From contig NZ_JAFKIC010000111.1 of assembly GCF_017306585.1 (NCBI RefSeq), forward strand, positions 1 to 64,000: a stretch of DNA of 64,000 nt. Direction: 5' to 3'. Position 1 is the first letter of the stretch. Each line of letters begins with the position of its first letter. The position numbers were made by a program, and so were the translations under genes. Shown here piece after piece: positions 37,212-49,229 of this stretch. This stretch comes from Mesorhizobium sp. Lineage in GTDB: Bacteria > Pseudomonadota > Alphaproteobacteria > Rhizobiales > Rhizobiaceae. The notes under the pieces are model-generated. The model made no database searches. It was not told the origin of the DNA and saw only the letters and a list, made by a program, of their open reading frames with translations.

Positions 37212-38180
37212 TCAATAATGTCCGCTGGTCATTTTGACGATGATCGGAATGATCGCGATCATCAGCACCACCGGCAGGATGCACACGGTCACCGGTATCG
37301 ACATCTTGGCCGGCAGGGCATGCGCCTTCTCCTCCGCCAGCGACATGCGCTTGTGGCGCATTTCGTCGGAGAAGACCCGCAGCGCGCCCGACAGGCTGGT
37401 GCCGAGTTCCTTCGACTGCTGCAAGAGCGTGGCGAAGGAGCGTACCTCGTCGAGGCTGAGGCGATCGGCGAGCGCCTTCAGAGCGTCGTCCAGGCTGCGC
37501 CCGGCCCGCAATTCCAACGACACCAGTTGCAGGTTCTGGCTGAGCGAAGGGTAGGTCTTGGCGAGTTCCTTCGAAACCCGCTCGATACCGGCCTCCATGC
37601 TCATTCCCGCATCCGAGCAGACGATCATCAGATCCATGAAGTCGGGAAAGCCATTGCGGTATTCGCGCATCTTTTCCCGCGTCTTCTGTGTCAGCACGAG
37701 GCTGGGCAGGAAGTAGCCGGCCACGCCCGAAAGGATCACGAACGCCCAGCGGCTGGTCATGGTGGCGTCGGCACTGGCCATCCAGCGATTGACGATAAAG
37801 GCGCTCATCGCGGCGCCGATCAGCATCGAGAACCTGATGATGAAGAACATGCCGACGGCGCGCGGCTCCATGTAGCCGGCCTGGATGAGCTTCATGCGCA
37901 GCCGCGCGACGTTTTCGGGATCGCTCTTGGCGTAGAACTCCTGCGCCCGCTTCACCGCCTTCTCGCGCACGACATCGGTGTTCTTCTTCTGCACCGGCTC
38001 GGCTTTGGCCGCCGCCGGACTGGCATCGACCTTAAGCCGGCGCTTCACGTCGTTACGGTCTCCCTTCGCCACAACCATGGGCCACGCGACCGCGGCGCTG
38101 CCCAGGGCCAGCAGCAGGATGGCCACCGGCATCAGCGAGGTGGGCGCGAGCGAGGCAAGGAATTCGATGAAGCCCTGCAT
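37212..38180 (-). CDS. tadC: Tad pilus inner-membrane platform protein TadC
   Basis: 322 residues with a type II secretion F domain (PDFMDLMIVCSDAGMSMEAGIERV) between an N-terminal span and C-terminal spans (about four predicted helices in all). With TadB it forms the inner-membrane platform that the ATPase CpaF acts on. It starts one base after tadB stops, which points to a single transcript. A basic cytoplasmic segment near residue 45 is typical of TadC/GspF proteins. Confidence 0.93.
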   Translation of the reverse strand: MQGFIEFLASLAPTSLMPVAILLLALGSAAVAWPMVVAKGDRNDVKRRLKVDASPAAAKAEPVQKKNTDVVREKAVKRAQEFYAKSDPENVARLRMKLIQAGYMEPRAVGMFFIIRFSMLIGAAMSAFIVNRWMASADATMTSRWAFVILSGVAGYFLPSLVLTQKTREKMREYRNGFPDFMDLMIVCSDAGMSMEAGIERVSKELAKTYPSLSQNLQLVSLELRAGRSLDDALKALADRLSLDEVRSFATLLQQSKELGTSLSGALRVFSDEMRHKRMSLAEEKAHALPAKMSIPVTVCILPVVLMIAIIPIIVKMTSGHY

Positions 38181-38181
38181 C

Positions 38182-39147
38182 TCAGAACCTGAAGTTCGAC
38201 ATCTTGAACATCATGAGATTGCCCAGCATCAGCCAGGTGACCGAGCCGCCGATCAGGTACCAGGTCTTGGGTTCGCCCCAGACGTCGCGGTAGAAGCCAG
38301 GCATCAGCGCCATGATGCCGGCAAAAAGCAGCGCCGGTATCGCCGTCAGGATGTAGGCCGACATGCGGCCTTCCGTGGAAATGGCGCGCACCTTGCGGCG
38401 TAGCTTGCCGCGCTCGCGGATCGTCAGCGCCAGGCCGTCGAGAATCTCGCGCAGGTTGCCGCCTGAACTCGACTGGATCGAGACCGCGGTGACGAACAGC
38501 GGCAGATCCTCATGGCCGACCCTGTCGAACAGCGAATTCAACGCCGAAACCAGATCGGAGCCATAAGTCACCTCGTCGGCGATGACACCGAATTCGGTGC
38601 CGATCGGATCCGGCATCTCGCGCGACACCATGGCGATGGCCACCGGCACGGGGTGACCGGCCTTGAGGCCGCGCGTGATCAATTCCAGCGCCTCCGGCAG
38701 CTGCGCGCCGAAACGCTTGTGCCGACGCTTGCGCATGAAGCGCATCGTCATCACCGGAACCAGCGGTACGAGCACGAGAAACAGGATAAGGGCCATCAGC
38801 AGCGGCAGGCCGTACCAAACGGCGACGAGCGCCATGGCCATCGCCACAGCCGTGGTGATCATCAGGAACTTAGACAGCGGCATGATCATGCCGGACTGCG
38901 TGCGCAGCGCCCGGAACCGGTCCGGCGAGAACAGCGAGGAACCGGCTTCGAGGCCGCGCTCCTTGCGCAACTGGATCAGCACCTGTTCCTGGCTGATCTT
39001 GTTTTCCTGAAGCTTCATGCGCCGGTTGATGGCGGTGCGCTTGTCAGTGCGGCCGGCATAGAGCAGGTAGCAGGCCTCGGCGATCATGATGCCGGTCAGC
39101 GCGGCTGCGGCATAGACGACATAGAGCGCACTGAACCCGTCGAACAC
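38182..39147 (-). CDS. tadB: Tad pilus inner-membrane platform protein TadB
   Basis: 321 residues from a GTG at 39147 with GGAG 7 bases upstream; longer starts would overlap cpaF. A T2SS F domain (LPEALELITRGLKAGHPVPVAIAMV) is flanked by membrane helices (one N-terminal, a pair near residues 85-120, one or two C-terminal). TadB pairs with TadC. It lies 4 bases after cpaF on the same strand. Confidence 0.93.
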   Translation of the reverse strand: MFDGFSALYVVYAAAALTGIMIAEACYLLYAGRTDKRTAINRRMKLQENKISQEQVLIQLRKERGLEAGSSLFSPDRFRALRTQSGMIMPLSKFLMITTAVAMAMALVAVWYGLPLLMALILFLVLVPLVPVMTMRFMRKRRHKRFGAQLPEALELITRGLKAGHPVPVAIAMVSREMPDPIGTEFGVIADEVTYGSDLVSALNSLFDRVGHEDLPLFVTAVSIQSSSGGNLREILDGLALTIRERGKLRRKVRAISTEGRMSAYILTAIPALLFAGIMALMPGFYRDVWGEPKTWYLIGGSVTWLMLGNLMMFKMSNFRF

Positions 39148-39151
39148 GTGG

Positions 39152-40569
<1,418 letters not shown>

Positions 40570-40573
<4 letters not shown>

Positions 40574-41784
40574 CCGGCTTTCCTCTTGAGCAGGCCCTTG
40601 CCGAGGCTGAACAGGGATCTCGACTTGCCGCCGGTCGCGACGGCTTCTTCGGGCAGGATGATCTTCTTCAGGTCGTTGACGACATTGGCGTTGGCATCGA
40701 TCTCGTGCAGCGGCACACCGCGATCGACCGCCTCGCGCACCAGCCTGTAATTGTTGGCGATGCCGCCGACAAAATGCTCGCCGAGGATTTCCTGGACGTC
40801 CGCCTGCTTGATGCCATTGTCGAACATCTTCTGCTCGAACCGGTTGACGATGACGTTCGGCTTCACTTCCTTGCCCGCGGTCTCGTAGACCGCCTGGATC
40901 AGCCTTTGCGTGTGGCGCAGGCAAGGCACCGTCATTTCGGCGACGATGTAGAGCTTGTTGGACCCGAGCAGCACGGTCTCCGTCCACGGAAACCAGGTGC
41001 GCGGCATATCGATGACGACATTGTCGAAATAGGCCGAGACGAGATCCAGCATGCGCACCACGACATCGGTCTTGAAGGAGCGCATTTCGGCCGGATGGGT
41101 CGGCGCCGCCAGCACGCAAAGGCCGCTCGCATGCTTGGACAGCATCACGTCAAGCAGTTGCCGGTCGAGGCGTTCCGGCTGGTTCTCGATCTCGGTGATG
41201 TCGAAACGCGGCTCGAGGTCGAGATATTCGGCGCAGGCGCCCTGCTGGAAATTGAGATCAACCACGCAGGTCGAGGCGCCGCGCGTCACCGAGTGATGCA
41301 GCTGGAACGCGGTTTGCAGCGCCAGTGTCGTGGTGCCGACGCCGCCGGCGGCCGGCATGAAGGTGTAGATCTGCGATTCGGTGTTTTCCTCGCGGCCCGG
41401 TCCTTGCAGGGCGCGCACGACAGAGCGCACCAGATCGGCGGTGGTGATCGGCTTGACCAGGAAGTCGGCGACCTTGAGCTGCACCAGGATGCGCACGGCG
41501 GCAGCGTTGAACTCCTGGGTGACGACGACGACCGGCGCCTTGCCTTCCAGCCGGCGCATGATGCGCTGCAGCGATTCGATCTCCTCCAGCCGCGCCGCGT
41601 CCATGTCGACGATGATGACGCCGAACTCGGCTTCCTGGATCTCACCGCGCAGTTCGGTGACGTTTTTCTCCACAGTCGAAAGCTGGATGATCTCGGAAGC
41701 GGCGAAAGCCGTCCGCGTGTCCTGCACGAAGGTCCTGTCCGTCGAAACGAGCAGGATTTTCCTTGTCTTGATGCCGTTTGCCAT
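40570..41784 (-). CDS. cpaE: CpaE/TadZ pilus-localising ATPase
   Basis: 404 residues. An N-terminal receiver-like domain lacking a clear phospho-acceptor pocket (IVDMDAARLEEIE may correspond to the Asp strand) is followed by a ParA/MinD-type domain with a deviant Walker A AAGGVGTTT (about 144-152). The C-terminal tail is basic (KGLLKRKAG). CpaE positions the Tad machinery at the cell pole in Caulobacter. It is coupled to cpaF by a 4-base overlap. Confidence 0.93.
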
Positions 41785-41817
41785 TTTGCCAGCCTGTTGA
41801 CGCAGTCGTCCCTTGGA

Positions 41818-42087
41818 TCAGTCGGAGGTGGTCGACTGCGATGCCTTCGAAGCGGCGGCCTGATCCGCGGTAACAGGCGCCGCCGCGGGACGCTTGGCTG
41901 GCACCAGGAGCCTGGTGTTCTGGACGCCGTATTTCCAGGGATCGACCATCTGCATGGCGGTGTTGGCGGCCTGGGCGTTACCGACACCCGTGGTCACCCC
42001 TTCGCTGCGTACATAATCGTCGCTGGTGCAGCCCCCGGCGAGACCGGCAAGAAGCAGGGCGAGGCTCGATCTCAAGACCAGACGCAT
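41818..42087 (-). CDS. short lipoprotein in the cpaD position
   Basis: 89 residues starting at the ATG at 42087. A signal ending in AGGC puts a lipidated Cys near residue 19. The mature part YVRSEGVTTGVGNAQAANTA followed by MQMVDPW is the conserved piece, and an Ala/Ser/Thr-rich tail ends the protein. In Caulobacter the gene between cpaC and cpaE is the roughly 220-residue CpaD. This protein lies in the same place but is far shorter and looks like a separate small family present in Rhizobiales tad loci (from memory). It may act as a pilotin or outer-membrane partner of the secretin. Confidence 0.75.
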   Translation of the reverse strand: MRLVLRSSLALLLAGLAGGCTSDDYVRSEGVTTGVGNAQAANTAMQMVDPWKYGVQNTRLLVPAKRPAAAPVTADQAAASKASQSTTSD

Positions 42088-42092
42088 GGCTC

Positions 42093-43544
42093 TCAATCCT
42101 TCGGCAGGTCGAGGAAATGTCCGACCGTGGTGGCGGGCGCGGTCCGTGCGGTGCCGCCGTCGGCCAGCGCAAGCGCCCGACCAGCGTCCGGCGCCTTCAC
42201 TTCCTCGGTGTTGTTGAGGAAATAGTCGGCATTGCTGGCCGGCTGCGTGCCATCGGTCGGCTCAACCATTTTTTTCGACGGATCGACCGGCTTGACCAGA
42301 TAGGGTGTCACGAGGATGACCAAGTCGGTCTCGCGCCGCTGGTAGGATTTCGACGAGAACAGCGACCCGAGCACCGGCATCTTGCCGAGGCCCGGAATGC
42401 GCGACGTGGTGATGTCGTTCTGCGACTGCAGCAGCCCCGCGATCATGAAGCTCTGGCCATTCTTCAGATCGACCGAGGTCTTGGCGCGACGAACGGTAAA
42501 GCCCGGCACCGAAATGTTGCCGATGTTGTAGGACGCCGACGCGTCGATCGAAGAGACTTCCGGCGCGATGTCGAGACTGACCAGCCCGTCCTTGAGTACG
42601 GTCGGCGTGAAGTCCAGGCTGACGCCGTACTTCTTGTAGGTGACGGAGATTTTGCCGTTGTCCTCCGAGACCGGGATCGGGAATTCGCCGCCGGCGAGGA
42701 AGCTTGCCGTCTCGCCGGAGCGGGCGATCAGGTTGGGTTCGGCCAGCATCCGGGCCAGGCCGCGCTCCTCCAGCGCTTTGACGGCGATATCGATGGACAC
42801 GCCGTTCGACAGCAGGCTGCCGATGATCTCGCCCGTACCCGCCGTCGGCACCGACGCTCCATCCGGGCTCAGCACCACGCTACGCCCGCCGATGCCGTAG
42901 GCGAAATTGGCGCTGTACTTGGCGCCCAGATCCTGCCCTGCCTGACGGTTGATCTCGACGAAGCGGACATTGAGCTGGACCTGCTGCGACGACGAGATGT
43001 TGACCGAGTTGATCACGTCCTCCTTGCCGGAGAAGCGCGTGGCGATCTGATTGGCCTTTTCGGCGGCAACCGCATCATCGGCCTCGCCCGACAGCACGAC
43101 GCGGCCATTGGCCGAGCCGACCTTGATCTTGGCGTCCGGCACGCTGGCGCGGATGGTGCTTGCCAACTGGTCGGTGTCGAGCGTCACCTCGATGTCGACA
43201 GTGCCGACAAGCTGCTTCTTGTCGTCGAACAGCGCGATACCGGTCGTGCCGAGATTGTTGCCCAGCACATAGAAGGATTTGTCGGTCAGCGGGTTGACGT
43301 TGGCGATCTCCGGATCGCCGATGACGATCTGGTAGAAGGCCGCGCTGGTCACGATCGTCTTGGGCTTGCCCTTGGCGACCTTGATCGATGCATTCTTGGT
43401 CGCCGAGACATAGACGACGTCATTGTCCGCCCTGGCTACGCCGGGCAACGTGAGCACGCCGCCTACGGCCAATGAAGCCGCTATCGCCAGAGCGCCCAGG
43501 GGGCGCAGCCAGCCTGTCATTCGATATTGGGTACGCATCAGCAT
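42093..43544 (-). CDS. cpaC: Tad pilus secretin CpaC (RcpA)
   Basis: 483 residues. A Sec signal precedes ARADNDVVYV; a BON-like domain (LASTIRASVPDAKIKVGSANG near the middle of the N-terminal half) is followed by the secretin core with VPVSEDNG-like and VPGLGKMPVLGSLFSSKSY (VPxLGxLP-type) motifs, ending RRETDLVILVTPYLV. It forms the outer-membrane channel for the Flp pilus. The start at 43544 (ATG CTG ATG) follows GGGAC; an ATG 6 bases later is possible. It lies 30 bases after cpaB. Confidence 0.93.
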   Translation of the reverse strand: MLMRTQYRMTGWLRPLGALAIAASLAVGGVLTLPGVARADNDVVYVSATKNASIKVAKGKPKTIVTSAAFYQIVIGDPEIANVNPLTDKSFYVLGNNLGTTGIALFDDKKQLVGTVDIEVTLDTDQLASTIRASVPDAKIKVGSANGRVVLSGEADDAVAAEKANQIATRFSGKEDVINSVNISSSQQVQLNVRFVEINRQAGQDLGAKYSANFAYGIGGRSVVLSPDGASVPTAGTGEIIGSLLSNGVSIDIAVKALEERGLARMLAEPNLIARSGETASFLAGGEFPIPVSEDNGKISVTYKKYGVSLDFTPTVLKDGLVSLDIAPEVSSIDASASYNIGNISVPGFTVRRAKTSVDLKNGQSFMIAGLLQSQNDITTSRIPGLGKMPVLGSLFSSKSYQRRETDLVILVTPYLVKPVDPSKKMVEPTDGTQPASNADYFLNNTEEVKAPDAGRALALADGGTARTAPATTVGHFLDLPKD

Positions 43545-43574
43545 TGTCCCGTCCCGCCCGGTCCCCACCGGCCT

Positions 43575-44501
43575 TTATTTCTGGTCCCGCGCAGGAACCT
43601 GGTATTCCTCAGCCTGCGTGCCGCGCGTCACGATGACTGTCTTGAACTTCGGCTTCTCCGGCTCCTTGGTGATCGCATCGAACAGCGAGCCGGCCGCGGC
43701 CTGGGCCTTGGACGCCACCGATCCGCCGAAGGAGGAGATGGTAGTGACGCCATCCTTGCCGTCGCCACCTTCGCCGGCCGAACGAAGCGACAGCGAGAGT
43801 GTGCCGACGGTGCGGGCCAGCGCCACTTTCTGCGCGCCTTCGGTCGTCACCTCGATGGTCACGGAATTGGCGACCTGCGGCGTGGTCTGGCGCACGTCGG
43901 CGCCCTGCCCGACGGTCAGCACCCTTGCGTCGGCGACGACGATTTCGGAGGTGATGGTCGACCCGGCCGCCCCTTGGGCGTTCTTGGCCACTTCCTGGAT
44001 TTCACCGGCATCGCGCGTCAGCATGACATCGACCCGATCACCCGGCGTGACGAAGCCGCCGACGCCGGCAATCTCGTCGGTGCGGATGGTGACCGCGCGC
44101 ATCCCGGGGGACAGCATGTTGGAGAGCGTCGCGCGGCCGTTCGGCCCCGAGAGCTTGGTGAGCAGCACCGGCTCGTTGACATCGATCGGCGACAGCACCA
44201 CGCGGTTGCCGTCGCCAAGCAACGCGTCGACGGTGGCAAAGGCGCCCTGCGGCAGGGAATCCTGCGGCCAGGGAATTTCGCTGAGCTTGGCGCGGTCGAG
44301 TTCCATGCCGTAACGCAACGGCGCGTTCGCCACGACGATGGTCTTGAACTCTACCTTTGGCGGCGCCGGAGCGGCGATCGACGCCGTCCTCTCTTCGCCG
44401 TTGGCCCTGGCCTGGCTCTTGACCCAGAAATCCGCGGCAAAGATCGAGATCGCGCCGAAAACGGCGGCGATGCCGATCATCGTTATGGCCTTGCCCCTCA
44501 C
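43575..44501 (-). CDS. cpaB: Tad pilus assembly protein CpaB (RcpC)
   Basis: 308 residues from a GTG at 44501 with AGGGG 7 bases upstream. One N-terminal membrane anchor (residues 6-24 or so) is followed by an SAF-domain region (FKTIVVANAPLRYGMELDRAKL) and the RcpC domain (PGDRVDVMLTRDAG). It is a periplasmic partner of the secretin. It is the first gene of the tad cluster here. The usual upstream genes for the pilin (flp/pilA) and prepilin peptidase (cpaA) are not present; the divergent parE gene follows instead. Confidence 0.92.
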   Translation of the reverse strand: MRGKAITMIGIAAVFGAISIFAADFWVKSQARANGEERTASIAAPAPPKVEFKTIVVANAPLRYGMELDRAKLSEIPWPQDSLPQGAFATVDALLGDGNRVVLSPIDVNEPVLLTKLSGPNGRATLSNMLSPGMRAVTIRTDEIAGVGGFVTPGDRVDVMLTRDAGEIQEVAKNAQGAAGSTITSEIVVADARVLTVGQGADVRQTTPQVANSVTIEVTTEGAQKVALARTVGTLSLSLRSAGEGGDGKDGVTTISSFGGSVASKAQAAAGSLFDAITKEPEKPKFKTVIVTRGTQAEEYQVPARDQK

Positions 44502-44729
44502 GCCGAAACCCCTGATGCCCGTAATTTCTTGTTATGTGAGGCTCACGCTAGGCCGGTTTGTTAAAGAATCAGGAATCCAGAAGGCCGACGGCGGACCTAT
44601 TTCCGCCCGCTTGGTTATCGAATGGTTTTAGGATAAGAGGGGCTAAATCCCCGAACGTAACAGGAACCTCCGTCGCTTGGCGCTGAAAAGCGTGGCAGTA
44701 TCGGCGGGTGATTCGCAGCACCGGACCCT

Positions 44730-46796
44730 ATGGCAGGCATGGACGACAACAACGATCTCTTCGGCAATATGGACAAGCAGCCGCAGCCCGTTCGCACCCC
44801 GGCGCGCCCTGCCGATCCGCTGGTCCAGGCGGCGGCCAAACGCCCCGCCGCGAGCCGTGACGGCTCCGAAGGCTACAGTGCCGCCGACATCGAGGTGCTG
44901 GAAGGCCTGGAGCCGGTGCGCCGGCGGCCGGGCATGTATATCGGCGGCACCGACGACAAGGCCATGCACCACCTGTTCGCCGAGGTCATCGACAATTCGA
45001 TGGACGAGGCGGTTGCCGGCCACGCCACCTTCATCGATGTCGAGCTGTCGGCCGACGGCTTCCTGACCGTCACCGACAATGGCCGCGGCATCCCGGTCGA
45101 TCCGCACCCGAAGTTCAAGAAGCCGGCGCTCGAAGTGATCATGACGACGCTGCATTCGGGCGGCAAATTCGATTCCAAGGTCTATGAAACGTCGGGCGGT
45201 CTGCACGGCGTCGGCGTCTCCGTCGTCAACGCGTTGTCCGACCATCTCGAGGTCGAAGTGGCGCGCGGCCGCCAGCTCTACCGCCAGCGCTTTTCGCGCG
45301 GCATACCGGTGAGCGGCCTGGAGCATCTTGGCGAGGTGCATAATCGCCGCGGCACAAGGACCCGCTTCCACCCCGACGAGCAGATTTTCGGCAAGGGCGC
45401 AGCCTTCGAACCGGCGCGGCTCTATCGCATGACGCGTTCGAAGGCCTATCTGTTCGGCGGCGTCGAAATCCGCTGGACCTGCGATCCATCGCTGATCAAG
45501 GACAAAGATCCGACGCCGGCCAAGGCCGAGTTCCATTTCCCGGGCGGCCTGAAGGATTATCTGAAAGCCACGCTGGGCGACGAGTTCCAGGTCACGCGCG
45601 AGGTGTTCGCCGGCAAGAGCGACAAGCAGGGCGGCCATGGCTCGCTCGAATGGGCGGTCACCTGGTTCGGCGGCGACGGCTTCATCAATTCCTACTGCAA
45701 CACCATCCCGACCGGAGAAGGCGGCACGCATGAGGCCGGGTTCCGCAACGTGCTGACGCGCGGCCTGCGCGCCTATGCCGAACTGGTGGGCAACAAGCGC
45801 GCCTCGATCGTCACCTCGGAAGACGTGATGATCTCGGCCGCCGGCATGCTGTCGGTGTTCATCCGCGAACCGGAATTCGTCGGCCAGACCAAGGACAGGC
45901 TGGCGACCATCGAGGCGATGCGCATCGTCGAGACCGCGATCCGCGATCCATTCGACCACTGGCTGGCCGACAACCCGCAAGAGGCCTCGAAGCTGCTCGA
46001 ATGGGTGATCGCGCGCGCCGATGAGCGCGTGCGCCGCCGCCAGGAGAAGGAAGTCTCGCGCAAGAGCGCGGTGCGCAAGCTGCGCCTGCCGGGCAAGCTC
46101 GCGGACTGCACGCAGAATGCCGCGGCCGGGGCCGAGCTCTTCATCGTCGAAGGCGACTCGGCCGGCGGCTCGGCCAAGCAGGCGCGCGACCGCGCCAGCC
46201 AGGCGGTGCTGCCGCTGCGCGGCAAGATCCTCAACGTCGCCAGCGCCGGCAACGACAAGCTGGCCGCCAATCAGCAGATATCAGACCTGATCCAGGCGCT
46301 CGGCTGCGGCACTAGATCGAAGTACCGCGACGAGGATCTGCGCTACGACCGCGTGATCATCATGACCGACGCCGACGTCGACGGCGCCCACATCGCTTCG
46401 CTACTGATCACCTTCTTCTATCAGGAGATGCCGGGCCTGGTCCGTGGCGGCCATCTCTATATGGCGGTGCCGCCGCTCTATTCGATCCGGCAGGGCGGCA
46501 AGGTCGGCTATGCCCGTGACGATGCGCACAAGGACGAACTTCTGCGCACCGAGTTCACCGGGCGCGGCAAGGTCGAGATCGGCCGTTTCAAGGGCCTGGG
46601 CGAAATGATGGCCTCGCAGCTCAAGGAAACCACCATGGATCCGAGGAAGCGCACATTGCTCAGGGTCGATGTGATCGACGCCGAGGCCGCGACCAAGGAC
46701 GCGGTCGACGCGCTGATGGGCACCAAGCCGGAAGCCCGCTTCCGCTTCATCCAGGAACGCGCCGAATTCGCCGAGACGGAAGTGCTGGATATCTAG
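44730..46796 (+). CDS. parE: DNA topoisomerase IV subunit B
   Basis: 688 residues. The GHKL ATPase domain is shown by [24 protein letters not shown] and [15 protein letters not shown]. The Toprim motifs are [15 protein letters not shown] and [10 protein letters not shown], and the C-terminal zone ends in [11 protein letters not shown]...LLRVDV. The absence of the large GyrB insert, the overall length and the spacing argue for ParE rather than GyrB. ParE with ParC unlinks replicated chromosomes. An N-terminal extension of about 45 residues rich in Ala/Pro precedes the ATPase. The start at 44730 or 44739 is equally possible. Confidence 0.93.
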   Translation: MAGMDDNNDLFGNMDKQPQPVRTPARPADPLVQAAAKRPAASRDGSEGYSAADIEVLEGLEPVRRRPGMYIGGTDDKAMHHLFAEVIDNSMDEAVAGHATFIDVELSADGFLTVTDNGRGIPVDPHPKFKKPALEVIMTTLHSGGKFDSKVYETSGGLHGVGVSVVNALSDHLEVEVARGRQLYRQRFSRGIPVSGLEHLGEVHNRRGTRTRFHPDEQIFGKGAAFEPARLYRMTRSKAYLFGGVEIRWTCDPSLIKDKDPTPAKAEFHFPGGLKDYLKATLGDEFQVTREVFAGKSDKQGGHGSLEWAVTWFGGDGFINSYCNTIPTGEGGTHEAGFRNVLTRGLRAYAELVGNKRASIVTSEDVMISAAGMLSVFIREPEFVGQTKDRLATIEAMRIVETAIRDPFDHWLADNPQEASKLLEWVIARADERVRRRQEKEVSRKSAVRKLRLPGKLADCTQNAAAGAELFIVEGDSAGGSAKQARDRASQAVLPLRGKILNVASAGNDKLAANQQISDLIQALGCGTRSKYRDEDLRYDRVIIMTDADVDGAHIASLLITFFYQEMPGLVRGGHLYMAVPPLYSIRQGGKVGYARDDAHKDELLRTEFTGRGKVEIGRFKGLGEMMASQLKETTMDPRKRTLLRVDVIDAEAATKDAVDALMGTKPEARFRFIQERAEFAETEVLDI

Positions 46797-46841
46797 CCGC
46801 CTGCCGGTCCATAACAAGCTCAACCCCGCGGAGACGAGCAT

Positions 46842-48911
46842 GTGACCGGCGCACGGCTGAAAGCCTATTTCGAGACCAGCCTGGCCGGGTTGACGCAACC
46901 GACGCGCTCAGACTGGATTTTCGCCCTGCGAACCGTTTCGGCCGGCCTGATCGCATTGCTGGTTGCCTACGCGCTGAAGCTCGACCATCCGCAGTGGGCG
47001 ATGATGACGGTGTTCATCGTCGCCCAGCCCGTTGCCGGCATGGTGCTGGCGAAAGGCTTCTACCGGCTGCTTGGCACGCTTGCCGGCGGCGTCGCGGCGA
47101 TCGGCATCACAACGGTTTTCGGCACCAGTCCATGGGTGCTGGTGACGGTGCTTGCGATCTGGATCGGCATCTGCACCTTCGTCTCGTCACTGCTGCGCAA
47201 TCCGGAAGCCTATGGCGCCGCGCTTGCCGGCTATACCGCGATGATCATCGGCCTGCCCGCCTTCGGCCAACCCCATCTGGTGGTCGACCTCGCGGTCGCG
47301 CGCTGCGCCGAGATCGTGCTGGGCATCGTGTGCGCCGGGCTGACCAGCCGGCTGATCCTACCCAAGCTTGCCAGCGACGCCATCATCTCGCGGCTGAAAC
47401 GCTGCATCATCGATCTCGCCACCTACGCCGGCGGCGCGTTTTCGGGCGGCGATCGGGCGACGCTCATCGGCCTGCACCGCAAGCTTGTCGCCGACACCCA
47501 GACACTTGGCGAGATGCGCGCCTATGCCCGGCTCGAGGCACCAAGCTTCGCGCCGCGCTCCCACCCGGTGAGGCGCACCATCGGCCAGCTTCTTTCCGCC
47601 CTGTCGGCAGCGCGCGCGCTCTATTCCCATGCCGCCCCAAAGAACGCCGCGCTCATTCCGGTGCGCAGCGAATTGCACATACTGGTCAGTGAATTGGCGG
47701 CCAAACCGGGTGCATTGGATGACACAGCGCCCTGGGTGGAACGGCTTGATGCGATCGCGGCCAAGGCCAGGCAATTGCCCGATGCCGCCGCCGACCAAGG
47801 CGACGACAGGGTCGGCACCATCACCCGCCTGACCATCGCCGCCGATTTCGCCGAGGCGCTCAAACAGGTGCTGCGCGGTCTGGATGCCTTGCGCGCGCCG
47901 GCCACACGCCGCCCAGGCCCCGGCAGCCGGCAACCCGCGCTGGTGGTGCATCGCGACTATCCCGGCGCCACCCGCAATGCCATCCGCGCCGCCCTTGCCA
48001 CGCTGCTGGTCGCCGCCTTCTGGCTGACGACGAAATGGTCGGAAGCAGCCGGCACCGTCATTCTCGTCGCCGTCGTGTCGAGCCTGTTCGCCGCGCGCCC
48101 CGACCCAGTGCAGGTGTCCTGGGGATTCTTCAAGGGAACGTTGATCGCCCTGCCCTTTGCCTTTCTCGTCGGGCAGATCGCGCTTCCCGCTCTGCCCGGC
48201 TTCGGCTGGTTCATGCTTTTTGTCGTGCCCATCATGGTGCCGGCTGCCCTTGCCATGGCAAATCCTCGCTATGTCGGCGTGGCGACGGCCTTCGCCATCA
48301 ACTTCCTCGCTTTCCTCAGCCCGCATCAGGCGATGACCTACGCGCCAGGCCCGTTCTTCGCCGGCTCGGCATCGATCCTGGTCGGCATCCTGCTGGCGAT
48401 CGGCGTGTTCATCGTCGTGTTGCCAGCCGATCCCTGGCTCGCGGCCAACCGCATCGTGCGCGCCATGCGCGAGGACCTGGCGCGGCTTTGCCTGCATGAG
48501 CGTGTGCCCAGGCGTTCGGCCTTCGAGAGCCTGGCCTATGACCGGGTCAACCAGTTGATGCCGCTGGTGCAGAATTCAGGCCGAACCGGCGAAGCGGTTC
48601 TGGGCGGCGGCGTCGCCGCCGTCACGGTCGGCCTGGAGATCCTGCGGTTGCGCGGTGCGAGCCTGAACCATGCCATCCCGTCCGAAACGGCGCTTTCGGT
48701 CGCCAATTTCCTGAGAGGGCTGGCGCGCGAATTGCTGTTTCGAGCCCCCGGCGACCCTCAGACTGCGACCATCGCCGTCGCCCGACAGTATGCGGCCAGC
48801 ATAGCCCAGCGAAACGCCACGGGCGATATGTTGCAGATCGCGGCCTCGCTGCGCATCATCGCCGCGGCAATGGAGGATTTTCCGGATTTTTTTGCAAAAG
48901 ATCGGGGTTAG
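46842..48911 (+). CDS. FUSC-family membrane protein (aromatic acid exporter type)
   Basis: 689 residues from a GTG at 46842 preceded by GGAGACGAG. Two hydrophobic blocks (residues about 25-165 and 375-530), each with about six membrane spans, separated and followed by soluble helical regions, match YccS/AaeB/FUSC proteins. The opening WIFALRTVSAGLIALLVAYA is characteristic. Family members are linked to efflux of aromatic acids and fusaric acid; the substrate here is unknown. It follows parE on the same strand with a 45-base gap. Confidence 0.87.
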   Translation: MTGARLKAYFETSLAGLTQPTRSDWIFALRTVSAGLIALLVAYALKLDHPQWAMMTVFIVAQPVAGMVLAKGFYRLLGTLAGGVAAIGITTVFGTSPWVLVTVLAIWIGICTFVSSLLRNPEAYGAALAGYTAMIIGLPAFGQPHLVVDLAVARCAEIVLGIVCAGLTSRLILPKLASDAIISRLKRCIIDLATYAGGAFSGGDRATLIGLHRKLVADTQTLGEMRAYARLEAPSFAPRSHPVRRTIGQLLSALSAARALYSHAAPKNAALIPVRSELHILVSELAAKPGALDDTAPWVERLDAIAAKARQLPDAAADQGDDRVGTITRLTIAADFAEALKQVLRGLDALRAPATRRPGPGSRQPALVVHRDYPGATRNAIRAALATLLVAAFWLTTKWSEAAGTVILVAVVSSLFAARPDPVQVSWGFFKGTLIALPFAFLVGQIALPALPGFGWFMLFVVPIMVPAALAMANPRYVGVATAFAINFLAFLSPHQAMTYAPGPFFAGSASILVGILLAIGVFIVVLPADPWLAANRIVRAMREDLARLCLHERVPRRSAFESLAYDRVNQLMPLVQNSGRTGEAVLGGGVAAVTVGLEILRLRGASLNHAIPSETALSVANFLRGLARELLFRAPGDPQTATIAVARQYAASIAQRNATGDMLQIAASLRIIAAAMEDFPDFFAKDRG

Positions 48912-49229
48912 GCTGGACATTTCGCCAGATCAATCAACGGCATCGAGTGACAAGTTTCTATGGATAAAAATACTCCGTAGAATCCGTCGGCCGAGACGCA
49001 ATTCCATCGGGATGTTTCTGGCCATACATCGATTTTGATTCAAGCAATACGATCACAAAAATCACGTTGCTGAAAATATAAATACATAAAGAGTAACATT
49101 CATTATTTTCTCTGTTTTTTGCTAAAATGACATACATCTCCATCGACGTGACCAAGATTCCGGCCTATCGTTCAACGGTCGCTGGGGGCGCGGCCCACAG
49201 AATAGATGGGTCTGTGAAAGGGGCGGAAA
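48912..49229. other. A/T-rich intergenic region
   Basis: About 320 bases between the FUSC gene and the unknown gene at 49230. From about 49020 to 49130 it is strikingly A/T-rich (for example AAAATATAAATACATAAAGAG at 49073-49093) compared with the GC-rich surroundings. No tRNA or recognisable repeat is visible. A 65-residue minus-strand frame here has no ribosome site and is not called. It probably contains the promoter for the downstream gene and may mark the edge of an acquired segment. Confidence 0.6.

Noticed and set aside
48958..49155. 65-codon minus-strand frame in the A/T-rich region
   Set aside because: No Shine-Dalgarno and low-complexity content; chance frame in A/T-rich DNA.
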